Shown here piece by piece: positions 1 through 10,194 of a stretch of 64,000 nucleotides of DNA. The notes beneath the pieces were generated by a model. The model did not search any database and had not been told where the DNA came from. It saw only the letters and a program-made list of their open reading frames with translations. Every line of letters begins with the position of its first letter. The first letter of the stretch is position 1. The position numbers and the translations under genes were made by a program. This DNA comes from Collinsella sp. WCA1-178-WT-3 (M1) (GTDB lineage Bacteria > Actinomycetota > Coriobacteriia > Coriobacteriales > Coriobacteriaceae): assembly GCF_009696325.1 (NCBI RefSeq), contig NZ_VUME01000002.1:1-64000 (forward strand), given 5' to 3'.

Positions 1-519
1 GCCGCTATCGACGTCATGGCCCAGAACATCTTCTGGAACTCCGACTCCAAGGTCGAGCGCATCCTGGCCTTCGACATCCCGGTCTCGCGCGCCTTCATGC
101 ACCTCGACACGGTCTTCACCCAGATCGACGTCGATAAGTTCACGATCCACCCCGCCATCATGGGCACCCTGCGCGTCTACGAGCTGACCGCCGGCAAGAA
201 CCCGGGCGACGTGAACATCCGCCTGATCGAGGACACCCTCGAGCACGTCCTGGAGGACGCCACCGGCGTCGACCAGGTCAAGCTGATCCCCTGCGGCGGC
301 GGCGACCCGATCGCGGCCTCCCGCGAGCAGTGGAACGACGGCTCCAACACCCTGTGCGTCGAGCCCGGCAAGATCTGCGTCTACGCCCGCAACACCGTCA
401 CCAACGACGTGCTGTACAAGGAGGGCCTGGACCTTCTCGTCGTGCCCTCCGCCGAGCTCTCCCGCGGCCGTGGCGGCCCGCGCTGCATGAGCATGCCCTT
501 CTGGCGCGAGGACCTCTAA
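1..519 (+). CDS. arcA: Arginine deiminase, C-terminal part (5' end outside window)
   Basis: Hydrolyses arginine to citrulline and ammonia, the first step of the arginine deiminase pathway, in the cytoplasm. The frame is open from base 1, so only about the last 172 residues are present. The stretch MHLDTVFTQID carries the family's catalytic His and Asp, and GGPRCMSMP near the C-terminus carries the nucleophilic Cys. The next gene is ornithine carbamoyltransferase followed by a transporter, the usual arc order. The upstream start and promoter cannot be seen. Identification rests on these motifs and the context and is firm. Confidence 0.95.
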   Translation, partial: AAIDVMAQNIFWNSDSKVERILAFDIPVSRAFMHLDTVFTQIDVDKFTIHPAIMGTLRVYELTAGKNPGDVNIRLIEDTLEHVLEDATGVDQVKLIPCGGGDPIAASREQWNDGSNTLCVEPGKICVYARNTVTNDVLYKEGLDLLVVPSAELSRGRGGPRCMSMPFWREDL

Positions 520-531
520 GTCTTTCCGTTT

Positions 532-564
532 CCGGTGCGGTCCCCCTACAACCGCACCGGTTTT
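532..564 (+). terminator. Hairpin terminator between arcA and arcB
   Basis: Ten-base-pair perfect stem CCGGTGCGGT / ACCGCACCGG (532-541 and 551-560) with a 9-base loop, followed by TTTT. A second small hairpin (563-570 with 574-581) follows at once. It probably ends most arcA transcripts or lowers read-through into arcB. Confidence 0.75.
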
Positions 565-623
565 GCCCGTCAAACGGGCAACACGAATACTTGCGTAATT
601 CATTTTTCGAAAGGAAACGAACC

Positions 624-1619
624 ATGGGTGTTAACCTCTCCGGCCGTAGCTTCCTCAAGCTCCTCGACCTTACCACTGAGGAGATCGAGTACCTGCTCAA
701 GCTCTCCAAGAACTTCAAGGACATGAAGCGCGCTGGCGTTCCGCATCGCTATCTCGAGGGCAAGAACATCGTTCTGCTCTTCCAGAAGACCTCCACTCGT
801 ACCCGCTGCGCCTTCGAGGTCGGCGGCATGGATCTGGGCATGGGCGTCACCTACCTCGATCCGGGTTCGTCGCAGATGGGCAAGAAGGAGTCCATCGAGG
901 ACACCGCCCGCGTTCTCGGCCGCATGTATGACGGCATCGAGTTCCGTGGTTTTGCCCAGGACGACGTCGAGGAGCTCGCCGCTAAGTCCGGCGTGCCCGT
1001 GTGGAACGGCCTGACCACTGAGTGGCATCCCACCCAGATGCTCGCCGACATCCTGACCGTCCAGGAGAACTTCAACTACGACATCAAGGGCAAGACCCTC
1101 GTCTTCATGGGCGACTGCAAGAACAACGTTGCTCGCTCCCTCATGGTTGTCTGCTCCAAGCTCGGCATGAATTTCGTGGCCTGTGGCCCCGAGGAGTGCA
1201 TGCCCGCTGACGACGTCATCGAGGCCTGCAAGCCTATCGCCGAGGCTAACGACTGCACCATCAAGCTGACCACCGACGTCAAGGACGGCGTCACCGGTGC
1301 CGACGTTATCTACACCGACGTGTGGGTCTCCATGGGCGAGCCTGACGAGGTTTGGGCCGAGCGCATCGCTCAGCTCACCCCGTATCGTGTCACCTCCGAG
1401 GTCATGGCTATGGCCAACCCGGGTGCCATCTTCCTGCACTGCCTGCCCAGCTTCCACGACACCAACACCACGATTGGCGCCGAGAAGTGCGAGCAGTTCG
1501 GCATTACCGAGCAGGAGGTCACCGACGAGGTCTTCGAGAGCCCCGCTTCCAAGGTTTTCGACGAGGCCGAGAACCGCATGCACACCATCAAGGCTGTCAT
1601 GTACGCAACGCTCAAGTAA
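624..1619 (+). CDS. arcB: Ornithine carbamoyltransferase
   Basis: Catabolic or anabolic ornithine carbamoyltransferase, 331 residues, the normal family length. It interconverts citrulline plus phosphate with ornithine plus carbamoyl phosphate. STRTR near residue 57 is the carbamoyl phosphate site, HPTQ near 135 and HCLPSFHD near 272 are further signature motifs, the last binding ornithine. The ATG at 624 sits 6-7 bases after AAAGGAAA. Being placed between arcA and a YfcC-type transporter points to the catabolic role (arcB), although the same enzyme could also serve arginine synthesis with argG and argH found elsewhere in this window. Confidence 0.95.
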   Translation: MGVNLSGRSFLKLLDLTTEEIEYLLKLSKNFKDMKRAGVPHRYLEGKNIVLLFQKTSTRTRCAFEVGGMDLGMGVTYLDPGSSQMGKKESIEDTARVLGRMYDGIEFRGFAQDDVEELAAKSGVPVWNGLTTEWHPTQMLADILTVQENFNYDIKGKTLVFMGDCKNNVARSLMVVCSKLGMNFVACGPEECMPADDVIEACKPIAEANDCTIKLTTDVKDGVTGADVIYTDVWVSMGEPDEVWAERIAQLTPYRVTSEVMAMANPGAIFLHCLPSFHDTNTTIGAEKCEQFGITEQEVTDEVFESPASKVFDEAENRMHTIKAVMYATLK

Positions 1620-1635
1620 GAGCCTCTAAGCATTT

Positions 1636-1673
1636 CGCTCGGGGTGTATTGCTGCACACCCCGAGCGGTTTGT
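1636..1673 (+). terminator. Hairpin terminator after arcB
   Basis: Perfect 12-bp stem CGCTCGGGGTGT / ACACCCCGAGCG (1636-1647 and 1656-1667), 8-base loop, then GTTTGT. It separates arcB from the transporter gene, so the three arc genes can be expressed at different levels. Confidence 0.75.
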
Positions 1674-1766
1674 CTGGTAAATATCTTGCGTCGGGCGGTG
1701 GGCACGGCACGGAAGATCCGCTTCGCGCGAGAAAGTTAAATGATTTATGAAGGGGGGATGAGAACT

Positions 1767-3245
1767 ATGACTGAGACCGCTAAGAAAAAGCGCGGTATGC
1801 CTTCATCGTTCACCATTCTTCTAGCTCTGCTGGCAATTGTTGCAGTGATTACCGTTATCGTCTCCGGCACGTCCGGCGGCGCTGTTACTGCAGCCCGTCT
1901 GAGCGATTTCTGCACCGCCCCGATCCTGGGCTTCGCTGACGCTCTGCCCGTCTGCCTCTTCGTTATGATCCTGGGCGGCTTCCTCGGTATGATGACCGAG
2001 ACTGGCGCTCTGGACAACGGCATCGCCGTTCTGGTGCAGAAGCTTAAGGGCAACGAGATCATGCTCGTTCCTGTCCTTATGCTCATCTTCTCCCTCGGTG
2101 GTACCACCTATGGTATGTGCGAGGAGACCGTTCCCTTCTACGCCCTGCTCGCCGCTACCATGATGGCTGCCGGCTTCGACCCCATGGTCGGCGCCGCTAC
2201 CGTCCTGCTCGGCGCTGGCTGCGGCTGCCTGGGCTCCACGGTTAACCCGTTCGCCGTCGGCGCTGCCGTCGACGCTCTGACCGGCGTTGGCATTGAGGTC
2301 AACCAGTCCATCATCATCGGCCTCGGTGCCGTCCTGTGGATTGTTACCACGGCCATTTCCATCTTCTTCGTCATGGGCTATGCCAAGAAGGTCAAGGCTG
2401 ACAAGGGTTCCACCATCCTGTCGATGCAGGAGCTCAAGGACGCCGAAGAGGCTCACGGCAAGGCTGCTTCCGAGGTTAACAAGGAGGTCAAGCTCACCGG
2501 TCGTCAGAAGGGTGTTCTGATCGCCTTTGCCTTCACCTTCGTCGTCATGATCGTCGGCTTCATTCCGCTGGCCGACCTCAACGAGGGCGTTGCCAACTTC
2601 TTTGACGCTGGCGCTGTCTACGATGCCGACGGTAACACCGTCGTCCAGGGCTGGTCTGCCCTGATCACCGGCCTGCCCATTGGCCAGTGGTACTTCGACG
2701 AGGCTTCCACCTGGTTCTTCCTCATGGCTATCCTGATCGGTATCATCGGTGGCCTGTCCGAGAAGCAGATCGTTAACACCTTCATCACCGGCGCTGCCGA
2801 CATGATGTCCGTTGTTCTCGTCATCGCCCTCGCCCGTGGCATCTCCGTCCTCATGGCCAACACCGGTCTCGACGTCTACGTCCTCGACGCTGCCGCCAGT
2901 GCCCTGGCTGGTCTGTCCGGCGTGATCTTCGCTCCCATGAGCTTCCTGGTCTACTTCGGCCTGTCCTTCCTGATCCCGTCGACCTCTGGTATGGCTACCG
3001 TCTCCATGCCCATCATGGGACCGCTGGCTGTTAAGCTCGGCTTCTCGCCCGAGGTCATGGTCATGATCTTCTCCGCCGCCATCGGTGTCGTGAACCTGTT
3101 CACCCCGACCTCCGGTGCCATCATGGGCGGTCTCGCCCTGGCCAAGATCGAGTGGACGACCTGGCTCAAGTTTGCCCTTAAGCTCATCGTCGTTCTCTCC
3201 GTCGTCTGCGCCATCATCCTGACCGTCGCCTGCGTGTTGATCTAA
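1767..3245 (+). CDS. YfcC-family transporter, probable arginine/ornithine exchanger
   Basis: About 492 residues with a dozen hydrophobic helices, a member of the YfcC/DcuC-like membrane family. The family is known to include arginine-ornithine antiporters that accompany arginine deiminase operons, and the position directly after arcB supports that substrate, though this is inference. Three in-frame ATGs exist (1740, 1758, 1767). The last is preferred because the purine run AAGGGGGG ends about 8 bases before it, whereas it would be too close to 1758 and downstream of 1740. A short charged loop occurs in the middle (about residues 205-250). Confidence 0.85.
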   Translation: MTETAKKKRGMPSSFTILLALLAIVAVITVIVSGTSGGAVTAARLSDFCTAPILGFADALPVCLFVMILGGFLGMMTETGALDNGIAVLVQKLKGNEIMLVPVLMLIFSLGGTTYGMCEETVPFYALLAATMMAAGFDPMVGAATVLLGAGCGCLGSTVNPFAVGAAVDALTGVGIEVNQSIIIGLGAVLWIVTTAISIFFVMGYAKKVKADKGSTILSMQELKDAEEAHGKAASEVNKEVKLTGRQKGVLIAFAFTFVVMIVGFIPLADLNEGVANFFDAGAVYDADGNTVVQGWSALITGLPIGQWYFDEASTWFFLMAILIGIIGGLSEKQIVNTFITGAADMMSVVLVIALARGISVLMANTGLDVYVLDAAASALAGLSGVIFAPMSFLVYFGLSFLIPSTSGMATVSMPIMGPLAVKLGFSPEVMVMIFSAAIGVVNLFTPTSGAIMGGLALAKIEWTTWLKFALKLIVVLSVVCAIILTVACVLI

Positions 3246-3259
3246 GTACCCAACGGGTG

Positions 3260-3319
3260 CCCCACGGAAACCTTGACGATCCTGTAGAGGATCACTTGGT
3301 CATCGTCTGTCCGGTGGGG
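3260..3319 (+). ncRNA. Candidate structured RNA element in the transporter 3' region
   Basis: A compact nested fold can be drawn: outer stem CCCCACGGA (3260-3268) with TCCGGTGGGG (3310-3319, one bulge), middle GACGA/TCGTC, inner GATCC (3278-3282) with GGATC (3289-3293). The right part can refold as CCGGTGGG (3311-3318) with CCCACCGG (3324-3331). No known RNA family is recognised; it may simply be 3' untranslated structure. Confidence 0.3.
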
Positions 3320-3347
3320 TCAACCCACCGGTAGACTCCTACCTTTA

Positions 3348-3382
3348 GCCCCCTCCCGTTCCGTGCGCGGGAGGGGGCGCTC
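3348..3382 (+). terminator. Terminator of the arc region
   Basis: Perfect 11-bp GC-rich stem GCCCCCTCCCG / CGGGAGGGGGC (3348-3358 and 3368-3378) with a 9-base loop, followed by GCTCTT. A second perfect 11-bp hairpin, GTTCCGGCGTT / AACGCCGGAAC, lies at 3387-3414. Confidence 0.7.
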
Positions 3383-3582
3383 TTATGTTCCGGCGTTTTG
3401 CCGAACGCCGGAACCGGTCGACGCTGCAAGCCCGCCAGAGCGGCAATCTGACGTTCAATCGTCGGGCATTGCCAAAAGGTGTATGCCCTCCTCTTTCACG
3501 TCAGCTTGCTCGCTCTGGCGCCCGTGTCTGACTTATGCTCAACCTGCGATGTTGCCATTGTTGGTGCAGGGGAAGTGCGTTT

Positions 3583-3667
3583 GGGGCAGCTAATTTGGGA
3601 CGGGGCTTTTTTGACTACCCCCACATAAAGGGTAGTCAAAAAAGCCCCGTCCCAAATTAGCTGCCCC
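3583..3667. repeat. Perfect 38-bp inverted repeat (long hairpin element)
   Basis: The left arm 3583-3620 (starting GGGGCAGCTAATTTGGG) is the exact reverse complement of the right arm 3630-3667, with a 9-base loop CCACATAAA. It fills part of the roughly 500-base gap between the transporter and the DUF1846 gene. The stem contains a TTTTTT run and its AAAAAA partner. No reading frame is associated. It is too long and too perfect for an ordinary terminator. Confidence 0.9.
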
Positions 3668-3698
3668 GGCCTCGTCGGTGGGGGAGGGTCTGCTCCGC

Positions 3699-3704
3699 TA
3701 TAAT
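3699..3704 (+). promoter_or_regulatory. Candidate -10 box for the DUF1846 gene
   Basis: A perfect TATAAT at 3699-3704, 40 bases before the chosen start at 3744. The region 17 bases upstream is GC-rich and shows no -35 consensus, so the promoter may need an activator or the assignment may be wrong. Confidence 0.4.
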
Positions 3705-3743
3705 CGCCTAGGACATTAAATGAAAACGGGACGGGAGCCATAC

Positions 3744-5225
3744 ATGCGCCAGGGTTTCGACAACGCGAAGTATATCGAGCTGCAGGCTGCTCACATTAAG
3801 GAGCGCATCTCGCAGTTTGGCGGCAAGCTGTATTTGGAGTTTGGCGGCAAGCTGTTCGATGACTATCATGCGAGCCGCGTGCTGCCGGGTTTTGAACCGG
3901 ACAGCAAGTTCCGCATGCTCAAGAGCATTGCCGACGACGTCGAGGTCATCATCGCAATCAATGCGAACCATATCGAGAAGAACAAAGCCCGTGGCGACTT
4001 GGGCATTACCTATGACGAGGACGTCCTGCGTCTGGTCGATCTGTTCCGCGGGAACGGATTTGCCGTTGCCGCTGTGGTTATCACGCAGTATGCCGGTCAG
4101 CCCGCTGCCGACGTCTTCCGCAATCGTCTAAACGCGCTCGGCATTCCCGCCAAGCTGCACTATCCCATCGAGGGCTATCCGCACGATGTCGACCTGATCG
4201 TTTCTGATGAAGGCTACGGCAAGAACGAGTTTGTCGAGACCACGCGTCCGCTCGTTGTCGTGACGGCGCCCGGCCCTGGCTCGGGTAAGCTCGCCACCTG
4301 CCTGTCGCAGCTGTATCACGAGCACAAGCATGGCACCGCTGCCGGCTATGCCAAGTTTGAGACCTTCCCGGTCTGGAATCTCCCCCTCACGCATCCGGTG
4401 AACATTGCCTATGAGGCTGCCACGGCAGACCTCGATGACGCCAACATCATCGACTCGTTCCACCTTGAGGCATACAACAAGACCACGGTCAACTACAACC
4501 GAGACGTTGAGGCGTTCCCGGTTGTTCGCGCCCTCATGGAAAAGATCTTGGGCGAGAGCCCCTATCAGAGCCCCACGGACATGGGCGTCAATATGGTCGG
4601 TTTTGCCATTACCGATGACGATGCATGCCGAGATGCCTCCAAGATGGAGATCGTGCGCCGCTATTTTGCCGCGGTTGAAAGCGTGCGCCGTACTGGCGTG
4701 GGCGATGAGCAGGTCGACCGTCTCAAACTCATTATGAAAAAAGCCGGCATCGACAAGAACTATTCGCCGGCACGCTCGGCTGCTCTCACCAGGGAGCAAC
4801 TGACGGGCGGTCCCGTGGGTGCCATGGTGATGCCGGACGGTTCGGTAGTGACCGGAAAGACCTCAACGCGTCTGGGTGCCGCGAGCTCGCTCATCATGAA
4901 CGCGCTTAAGCATGTTTCGGGCGTCGATCTTGAGCTCGAGGTCATCAGCGATGAGGCGATTGAGCCTATCAGCAAGCTCAAGACGCATTTCCTTGGCAGC
5001 AAAAACCCGCGTCTCCACACCGACGAGACGCTCATGGCGCTCTCTATCACCTCGGCCACGAGCGAGACAGCTACTCGTGTTCTTTCGGGTCTTGAGCAGC
5101 TGCGCGGCTGCGACGCCTTCTTTAGCGTGATTATCTCGCCTACGGACGAGACGGTGCTGCGCAAGCTGGGCATTAACGTGTGCTGTGAGCCCAAGTTTGA
5201 GCGCCGCGGCTTCTTCCATCGCTAA
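3744..5225 (+). CDS. DUF1846 domain protein
   Basis: A 493-residue soluble protein that matches the DUF1846 family along its full length, including the conserved N-terminal block GFDNxKYIELQ and the stretch KLYLEFGGKLFDDYHASR. The family is widespread in Firmicutes and Actinobacteria, is often described as nucleotide- or ATP-utilising, and has no settled function. The start at 3744 is preferred over 3720 because GGGACGGGAG lies just ahead of it and the conserved domain begins two residues later. It is followed by its own terminator, so it is probably monocistronic. Confidence 0.8.
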   Translation: MRQGFDNAKYIELQAAHIKERISQFGGKLYLEFGGKLFDDYHASRVLPGFEPDSKFRMLKSIADDVEVIIAINANHIEKNKARGDLGITYDEDVLRLVDLFRGNGFAVAAVVITQYAGQPAADVFRNRLNALGIPAKLHYPIEGYPHDVDLIVSDEGYGKNEFVETTRPLVVVTAPGPGSGKLATCLSQLYHEHKHGTAAGYAKFETFPVWNLPLTHPVNIAYEAATADLDDANIIDSFHLEAYNKTTVNYNRDVEAFPVVRALMEKILGESPYQSPTDMGVNMVGFAITDDDACRDASKMEIVRRYFAAVESVRRTGVGDEQVDRLKLIMKKAGIDKNYSPARSAALTREQLTGGPVGAMVMPDGSVVTGKTSTRLGAASSLIMNALKHVSGVDLELEVISDEAIEPISKLKTHFLGSKNPRLHTDETLMALSITSATSETATRVLSGLEQLRGCDAFFSVIISPTDETVLRKLGINVCCEPKFERRGFFHR

Positions 5226-5238
5226 GATTGAGATGAGA

Positions 5239-5282
5239 CGCCGCATCGGAGTGCGCACCCGATGCGGCGCTTAGGGGGTTTT
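5239..5282 (+). terminator. Terminator after the DUF1846 gene
   Basis: Stem CGCCGCATCGG (5239-5249) with CCGATGCGGCG (5259-5269), 9-base loop, followed by CTTAGGGGGTTTT. The insertion sequence begins shortly after it. Confidence 0.75.
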
Positions 5283-5294
5283 AGGGCTATATTT

Positions 5295-6860
5295 GAGGCT
5301 TCGGTAGTTTGTGTGACAAGGGGCTAGCCTAGGCAGCAACGCTCTTCGCTCCCTTCACGCCCTTCTTCCTCGCCTTCACCGGGCGACCCGGGAGCTGGGG
5401 CTGGCAGTCGCCGCACCTGAGCATGAGCAGGGCCACGAGGTTGTCGGTGTTGCGGAAGCCGTAGCCCATCCTCACCGCCACCTTGATCTTGTTGTTGATG
5501 GCCTCTACGCGCCCGTTGCTGATGCCGAGCTCGACTGCGGCGATGATGTCGTCGCGCCGGCGGCGCACCTTCTTCTCCACGGCGACGACCTTGGCGATCT
5601 TGCAGTAGGCGGCCCTGTGCATCCAGTCGTCGAGCAGCTCGGCGGCCTCGGAGCCGTCGGCTGCCCGGAAGACGGCCCGCAGGTCCTCCTTGAGCTCCCA
5701 GGCCCTGACCAGCCGCGAGCCGGCCCTCTTCTTGAGCGCCTCGAGCCTCGCCCTCTGGCCGTCGGTGAGGTCCTCGGGGTTCTTCACGAGCGCGTAGCGG
5801 CTGCCCTTGATGGAGGCCGCCTCCTCCTCGAGCGCCCTGACCTCCTCGGGCGGCAGCTCGCCTTTGGCAGGCCTGCCGCGCTTGCCCTCGGGCCTGGGCC
5901 TGGCGGCCCTGGCGGCGGCCCTGGCGGCGTTCCACTCCTCGCAGCGCACGGCGTCGAGCGCGTCGTTCATCCACTGGACCACGTGGAAGGGGTCCATGAC
6001 CCACCTCGCGTTGGGGCAGCGGCGCTTGACCAGCTGCCTTATCCACCTCGCGCCGTCGGCGGTCACCACCTCTATGGCGCGCCTCTGCTCGCGCGTGAGC
6101 TCGTCGAGGAACAGGTTGAGCACGTCCTTGCCGGTGCCCTCGTGCGCCCAGATGAGGCAGCCGCGGTCGTGGTCGACGACCACCGTGACGTACTTGTGGC
6201 CCTTCTTGTACGACGTCTCGTCGATGCCGATGCGGCGCACGCCGTCGAACCTCGAGGCGCCGCGCGCGGCCTCCAGCTCGGCGTAGACGCGCCTGCACAC
6301 GCCGCCCACGCTGTGCCACTCGACGCGGGCGAGCTCGGAGACCGCCGAGGCGGTGCAGCGGACCGCCAGCCACGCCACCCAGTCCTCGAAGTCGCGCGTG
6401 AAGCGCGCCCCGTGCCGCGCCCAGGGGACGGCCTCGGTGCGCACGCCGTGCTCCGGGCAGCGCACCCTGCAGGGCGCGTACTCCAGGTAGCAGGCCGAGC
6501 GCGCCAGGTCCATCGCCCTCCACAGCCTGGGGGCCCCGCGGTTCGCCATGTCGTAGAAGTCGCAGGCCCTGCCGCATACGGGGCAGCGGCGCTGCTCGCG
6601 CTTGTAGGGCCGGACGCTCACGACGATGCGCTCGGCCTCGATGCGCGCGCCCAGGACGACCGTGCGGGCCAGACCGAGGGCGAGAAGTAGTAGACTCTTC
6701 ATGCGTCACACCTCTTCGGTTGTCTGAATTTGGCTTAGCAATCATAGGCGGATGACGCGGAAACGGCCCCTCCCGGGGCCGTTTCAGTTCCAGATCGTTG
6801 TTTTCGCCCGCTGAGCTGGGCCTATGCCGGAATCTCTCCCACAGAAACCACCGAAGAGCC
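5295..6860 (-). mobile_element. ISL3-family insertion sequence with 8-bp target duplication
   Basis: The element is about 1566 bp. Its ends are imperfect inverted repeats: GAGGCTTCGGTAGTTTGTGT at the left end and, read inward from the right end, GGCTCTTCGGTGGTTTCTGT. The 8-mer CTATATTT lies directly outside both ends (5287-5294 and 6861-6868), which is the 8-bp target duplication expected of ISL3. The single gene is a full-length transposase on the minus strand. The intact ends, duplication and frame suggest a recent, probably still mobile insertion. Removing it joins the DUF1846 terminator to the upstream region of the winged-helix gene. Confidence 0.9.
5329..6702 (-). CDS. ISL3-family transposase
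   Basis: A 457-residue transposase. The N-terminal zinc-binding segment has two CxxC-type pairs (CPVCGRAC and CRVRCPEH) followed by a helix-turn-helix region. The catalytic core carries the acidic residues of the DDE family: IGIDETSYKKGHKY, VTADGARW with DPFHVVQW, and the terminal E in SNGRVEAINNKIK. It fills most of the insertion sequence and starts with ATG about 158 bases inside the right end. It lacks the frame interruptions seen in decayed copies and should be active. No passenger gene is present. Confidence 0.93.
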   Translation of the reverse strand: MKSLLLLALGLARTVVLGARIEAERIVVSVRPYKREQRRCPVCGRACDFYDMANRGAPRLWRAMDLARSACYLEYAPCRVRCPEHGVRTEAVPWARHGARFTRDFEDWVAWLAVRCTASAVSELARVEWHSVGGVCRRVYAELEAARGASRFDGVRRIGIDETSYKKGHKYVTVVVDHDRGCLIWAHEGTGKDVLNLFLDELTREQRRAIEVVTADGARWIRQLVKRRCPNARWVMDPFHVVQWMNDALDAVRCEEWNAARAAARAARPRPEGKRGRPAKGELPPEEVRALEEEAASIKGSRYALVKNPEDLTDGQRARLEALKKRAGSRLVRAWELKEDLRAVFRAADGSEAAELLDDWMHRAAYCKIAKVVAVEKKVRRRRDDIIAAVELGISNGRVEAINNKIKVAVRMGYGFRNTDNLVALLMLRCGDCQPQLPGRPVKARKKGVKGAKSVAA

Positions 6861-7037
6861 CTATATTTGCCGAAATTTAGGCCGTTTACCTGCCCAAAAG
6901 CGATTTGCGCGGTATACAATTACCTCAGTGGATACATCCTTTGCGGGGCTACCCATGATGGATGTTGCCGGCCATCGAGGGATGCGCCGGTCATGCGCGG
7001 TGCTTTTGATGCTCGTGCTCGGTTTGAGGAGGCTGCC

Positions 7038-7376
7038 ATGGCGGGCAAGGGTCGTGCGAGTGTCAACGATATGAAGCGTGTCGAGGTGCTGGTGCTGATG
7101 GAGATCGCTCGGCAATCTAAGGGAAACGGTGTGCCGTACGGTTTCTCGCGCAAGACACTCTCCGAGTGCGTAGGGGTTTCGCCGTATCGTGCCCGCGCTG
7201 CAATCGACCGTTTGGATTCTGATGGCCTTATCGAGGTCGTTTCTCGTTATAACGATGATGGCGGCCAGCTTGCAAACGGCATATGCCTGACCGGGCGAGG
7301 CGAGTGGTACCTTAAGGGTGTTCGTGCCGGCATGCTTGTTCAAGATATGTTGAAGGATGAGACTGCCGATCGGTAA
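7038..7376 (+). CDS. Winged-helix DNA-binding regulator (small)
   Basis: A 112-residue protein whose middle is a winged helix-turn-helix: an N-terminal helix, then GFSRKTLSECVGVSPYRARAA as the turn and recognition helix, then a wing. This shape resembles MarR/PadR-type or replication-type regulators, but the target is unknown. The start at 7038 follows GAGGAGG by 6 bases and is favoured over upstream in-frame ATGs at 6993 and earlier, which have no ribosome site. An insertion sequence ends 178 bases upstream, so upstream control may have been altered. It is followed by a terminator and is monocistronic. Confidence 0.7.
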   Translation: MAGKGRASVNDMKRVEVLVLMEIARQSKGNGVPYGFSRKTLSECVGVSPYRARAAIDRLDSDGLIEVVSRYNDDGGQLANGICLTGRGEWYLKGVRAGMLVQDMLKDETADR

Positions 7377-7401
7377 CAACACGGCAGTTTCGACGAACCT
7401 G

Positions 7402-7435
7402 CACCGCCCAAAGCTACTTGGGCGGTGTTTTGTTT
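7402..7435 (+). terminator. Terminator after the winged-helix gene
   Basis: Perfect 10-bp stem CACCGCCCAA / TTGGGCGGTG (7402-7411 and 7418-7427), 6-base loop, then TTTTGTTT. Confidence 0.85.
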
Positions 7436-7550
7436 CGAGATGGAGAAATGCGGGCATGCGGGTGAAAAATAGCGAGCGGCTTGCTTTTCGAGTATTACAA
7501 TGAAGACCCGTAAGATGTGAATGGAAAACTTCTACGGGAAGCGCAGGTAA

Positions 7551-9218
<1,668 letters not shown>

Positions 9219-9220
9219 GG

Positions 9221-10162
9221 GTGTCAGCGAACGAAAGACATACCGAAGATACTCCCTCGTTGCTCGATACGGTGACGGGGGAGTATCTTGATTACCTTGC
9301 GGTCGAGCGAGGCTTGGCGCGCAATACGATCGCGGCATATCGTCGTGACTTGACGACTTACTGTTCCTACCTGGAGCGGGTCGGTGTTGAGTCCTTTGAA
9401 GGCGTGAACCGTCAGATAATAGAGGGTTTTGTCGGTGATCGGCGCGACGGGGGCTACTCCGATGCCTCGGTGGAGCGTGCAGTTGCGGCCGTGAAAGGTT
9501 TGCATGCCTTTTTGGTTCGCGATGGGATCGTCGCCCAAAACCCGACGGCTGCACTGCGCCTGCCCAAAAAGGCGGAGCGCCTTCCGGAGTGTCTCTCGGT
9601 AGGGGATGTCTCGGCGCTCCTCGACCAAGATTTCCCGGAAGGGGAGATGGGTTTGCGGGACCATGCCATTTTGGAAGTGCTCTATGGATGTGGCCTGCGC
9701 GTGAGCGAGTTGGTGGGGCTCGATGTGGGCGATGTTCATTTTGACGACGGCTTTGTGCTGGTGCGCGGCAAGGGCTCGAAGGAGCGGCTTGCCCCACTCG
9801 TGGGAAGTGCCGCACGGGCTATGGCTCAATATATTGCTGATGGGCGTCGGCGCCTGGCCGCCCATGCCCGCGGGTCAAAGACACCGGCAGTCTTTTTAAA
9901 TAAGAACGGTGGTCGCCTGTCACGTCAGAGTGTTCATGTCATATGCGAGCGATACGGGCGTCAGGTGGGACTGGTGGGACTTCATCCTCATACCTTGCGT
10001 CACTCCTTTGCGACCCATATGCTTGCGGGCGGTGCCGACCTGCGCGTGCTACAGGAGATTTTGGGACATGCCGACATTTCGACCACACAGGTCTACACGC
10101 ATGTCGACCGCACGCAGCTGACCGAGGTCTACCTGGCGGCTCATCCGTTGGCGCATCGCTAG
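9221..10162 (+). CDS. xerD: Tyrosine recombinase, XerD-like
   Basis: A 313-residue site-specific recombinase, the usual Xer length, probably resolving chromosome dimers at dif with a XerC partner. The N-terminal SAM-like core-binding domain covers about residues 10-105. The catalytic set is complete: Arg in GCGLRVSEL, Lys in GKGSKERL, HxxR in HPHTLRHSF, His in LGHADISTTQ and the nucleophile Tyr in VYTHV. The start is a GTG two bases after the pyrG stop, so translation may be coupled. No integrase-style context or attachment site is seen, which fits a housekeeping Xer protein rather than a phage enzyme. Confidence 0.9.
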   Translation: MSANERHTEDTPSLLDTVTGEYLDYLAVERGLARNTIAAYRRDLTTYCSYLERVGVESFEGVNRQIIEGFVGDRRDGGYSDASVERAVAAVKGLHAFLVRDGIVAQNPTAALRLPKKAERLPECLSVGDVSALLDQDFPEGEMGLRDHAILEVLYGCGLRVSELVGLDVGDVHFDDGFVLVRGKGSKERLAPLVGSAARAMAQYIADGRRRLAAHARGSKTPAVFLNKNGGRLSRQSVHVICERYGRQVGLVGLHPHTLRHSFATHMLAGGADLRVLQEILGHADISTTQVYTHVDRTQLTEVYLAAHPLAHR

Positions 10163-10194
10163 CGACTCTTTGACCTGCATATTTACAACTAATG

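Noticed and set aside
3363-3593. 76-codon plus-strand frame in the 3' gap of the transporter
   Set aside because: It runs through a terminator, another hairpin and the start of the 38-bp palindrome, has no ribosome site and low protein character.
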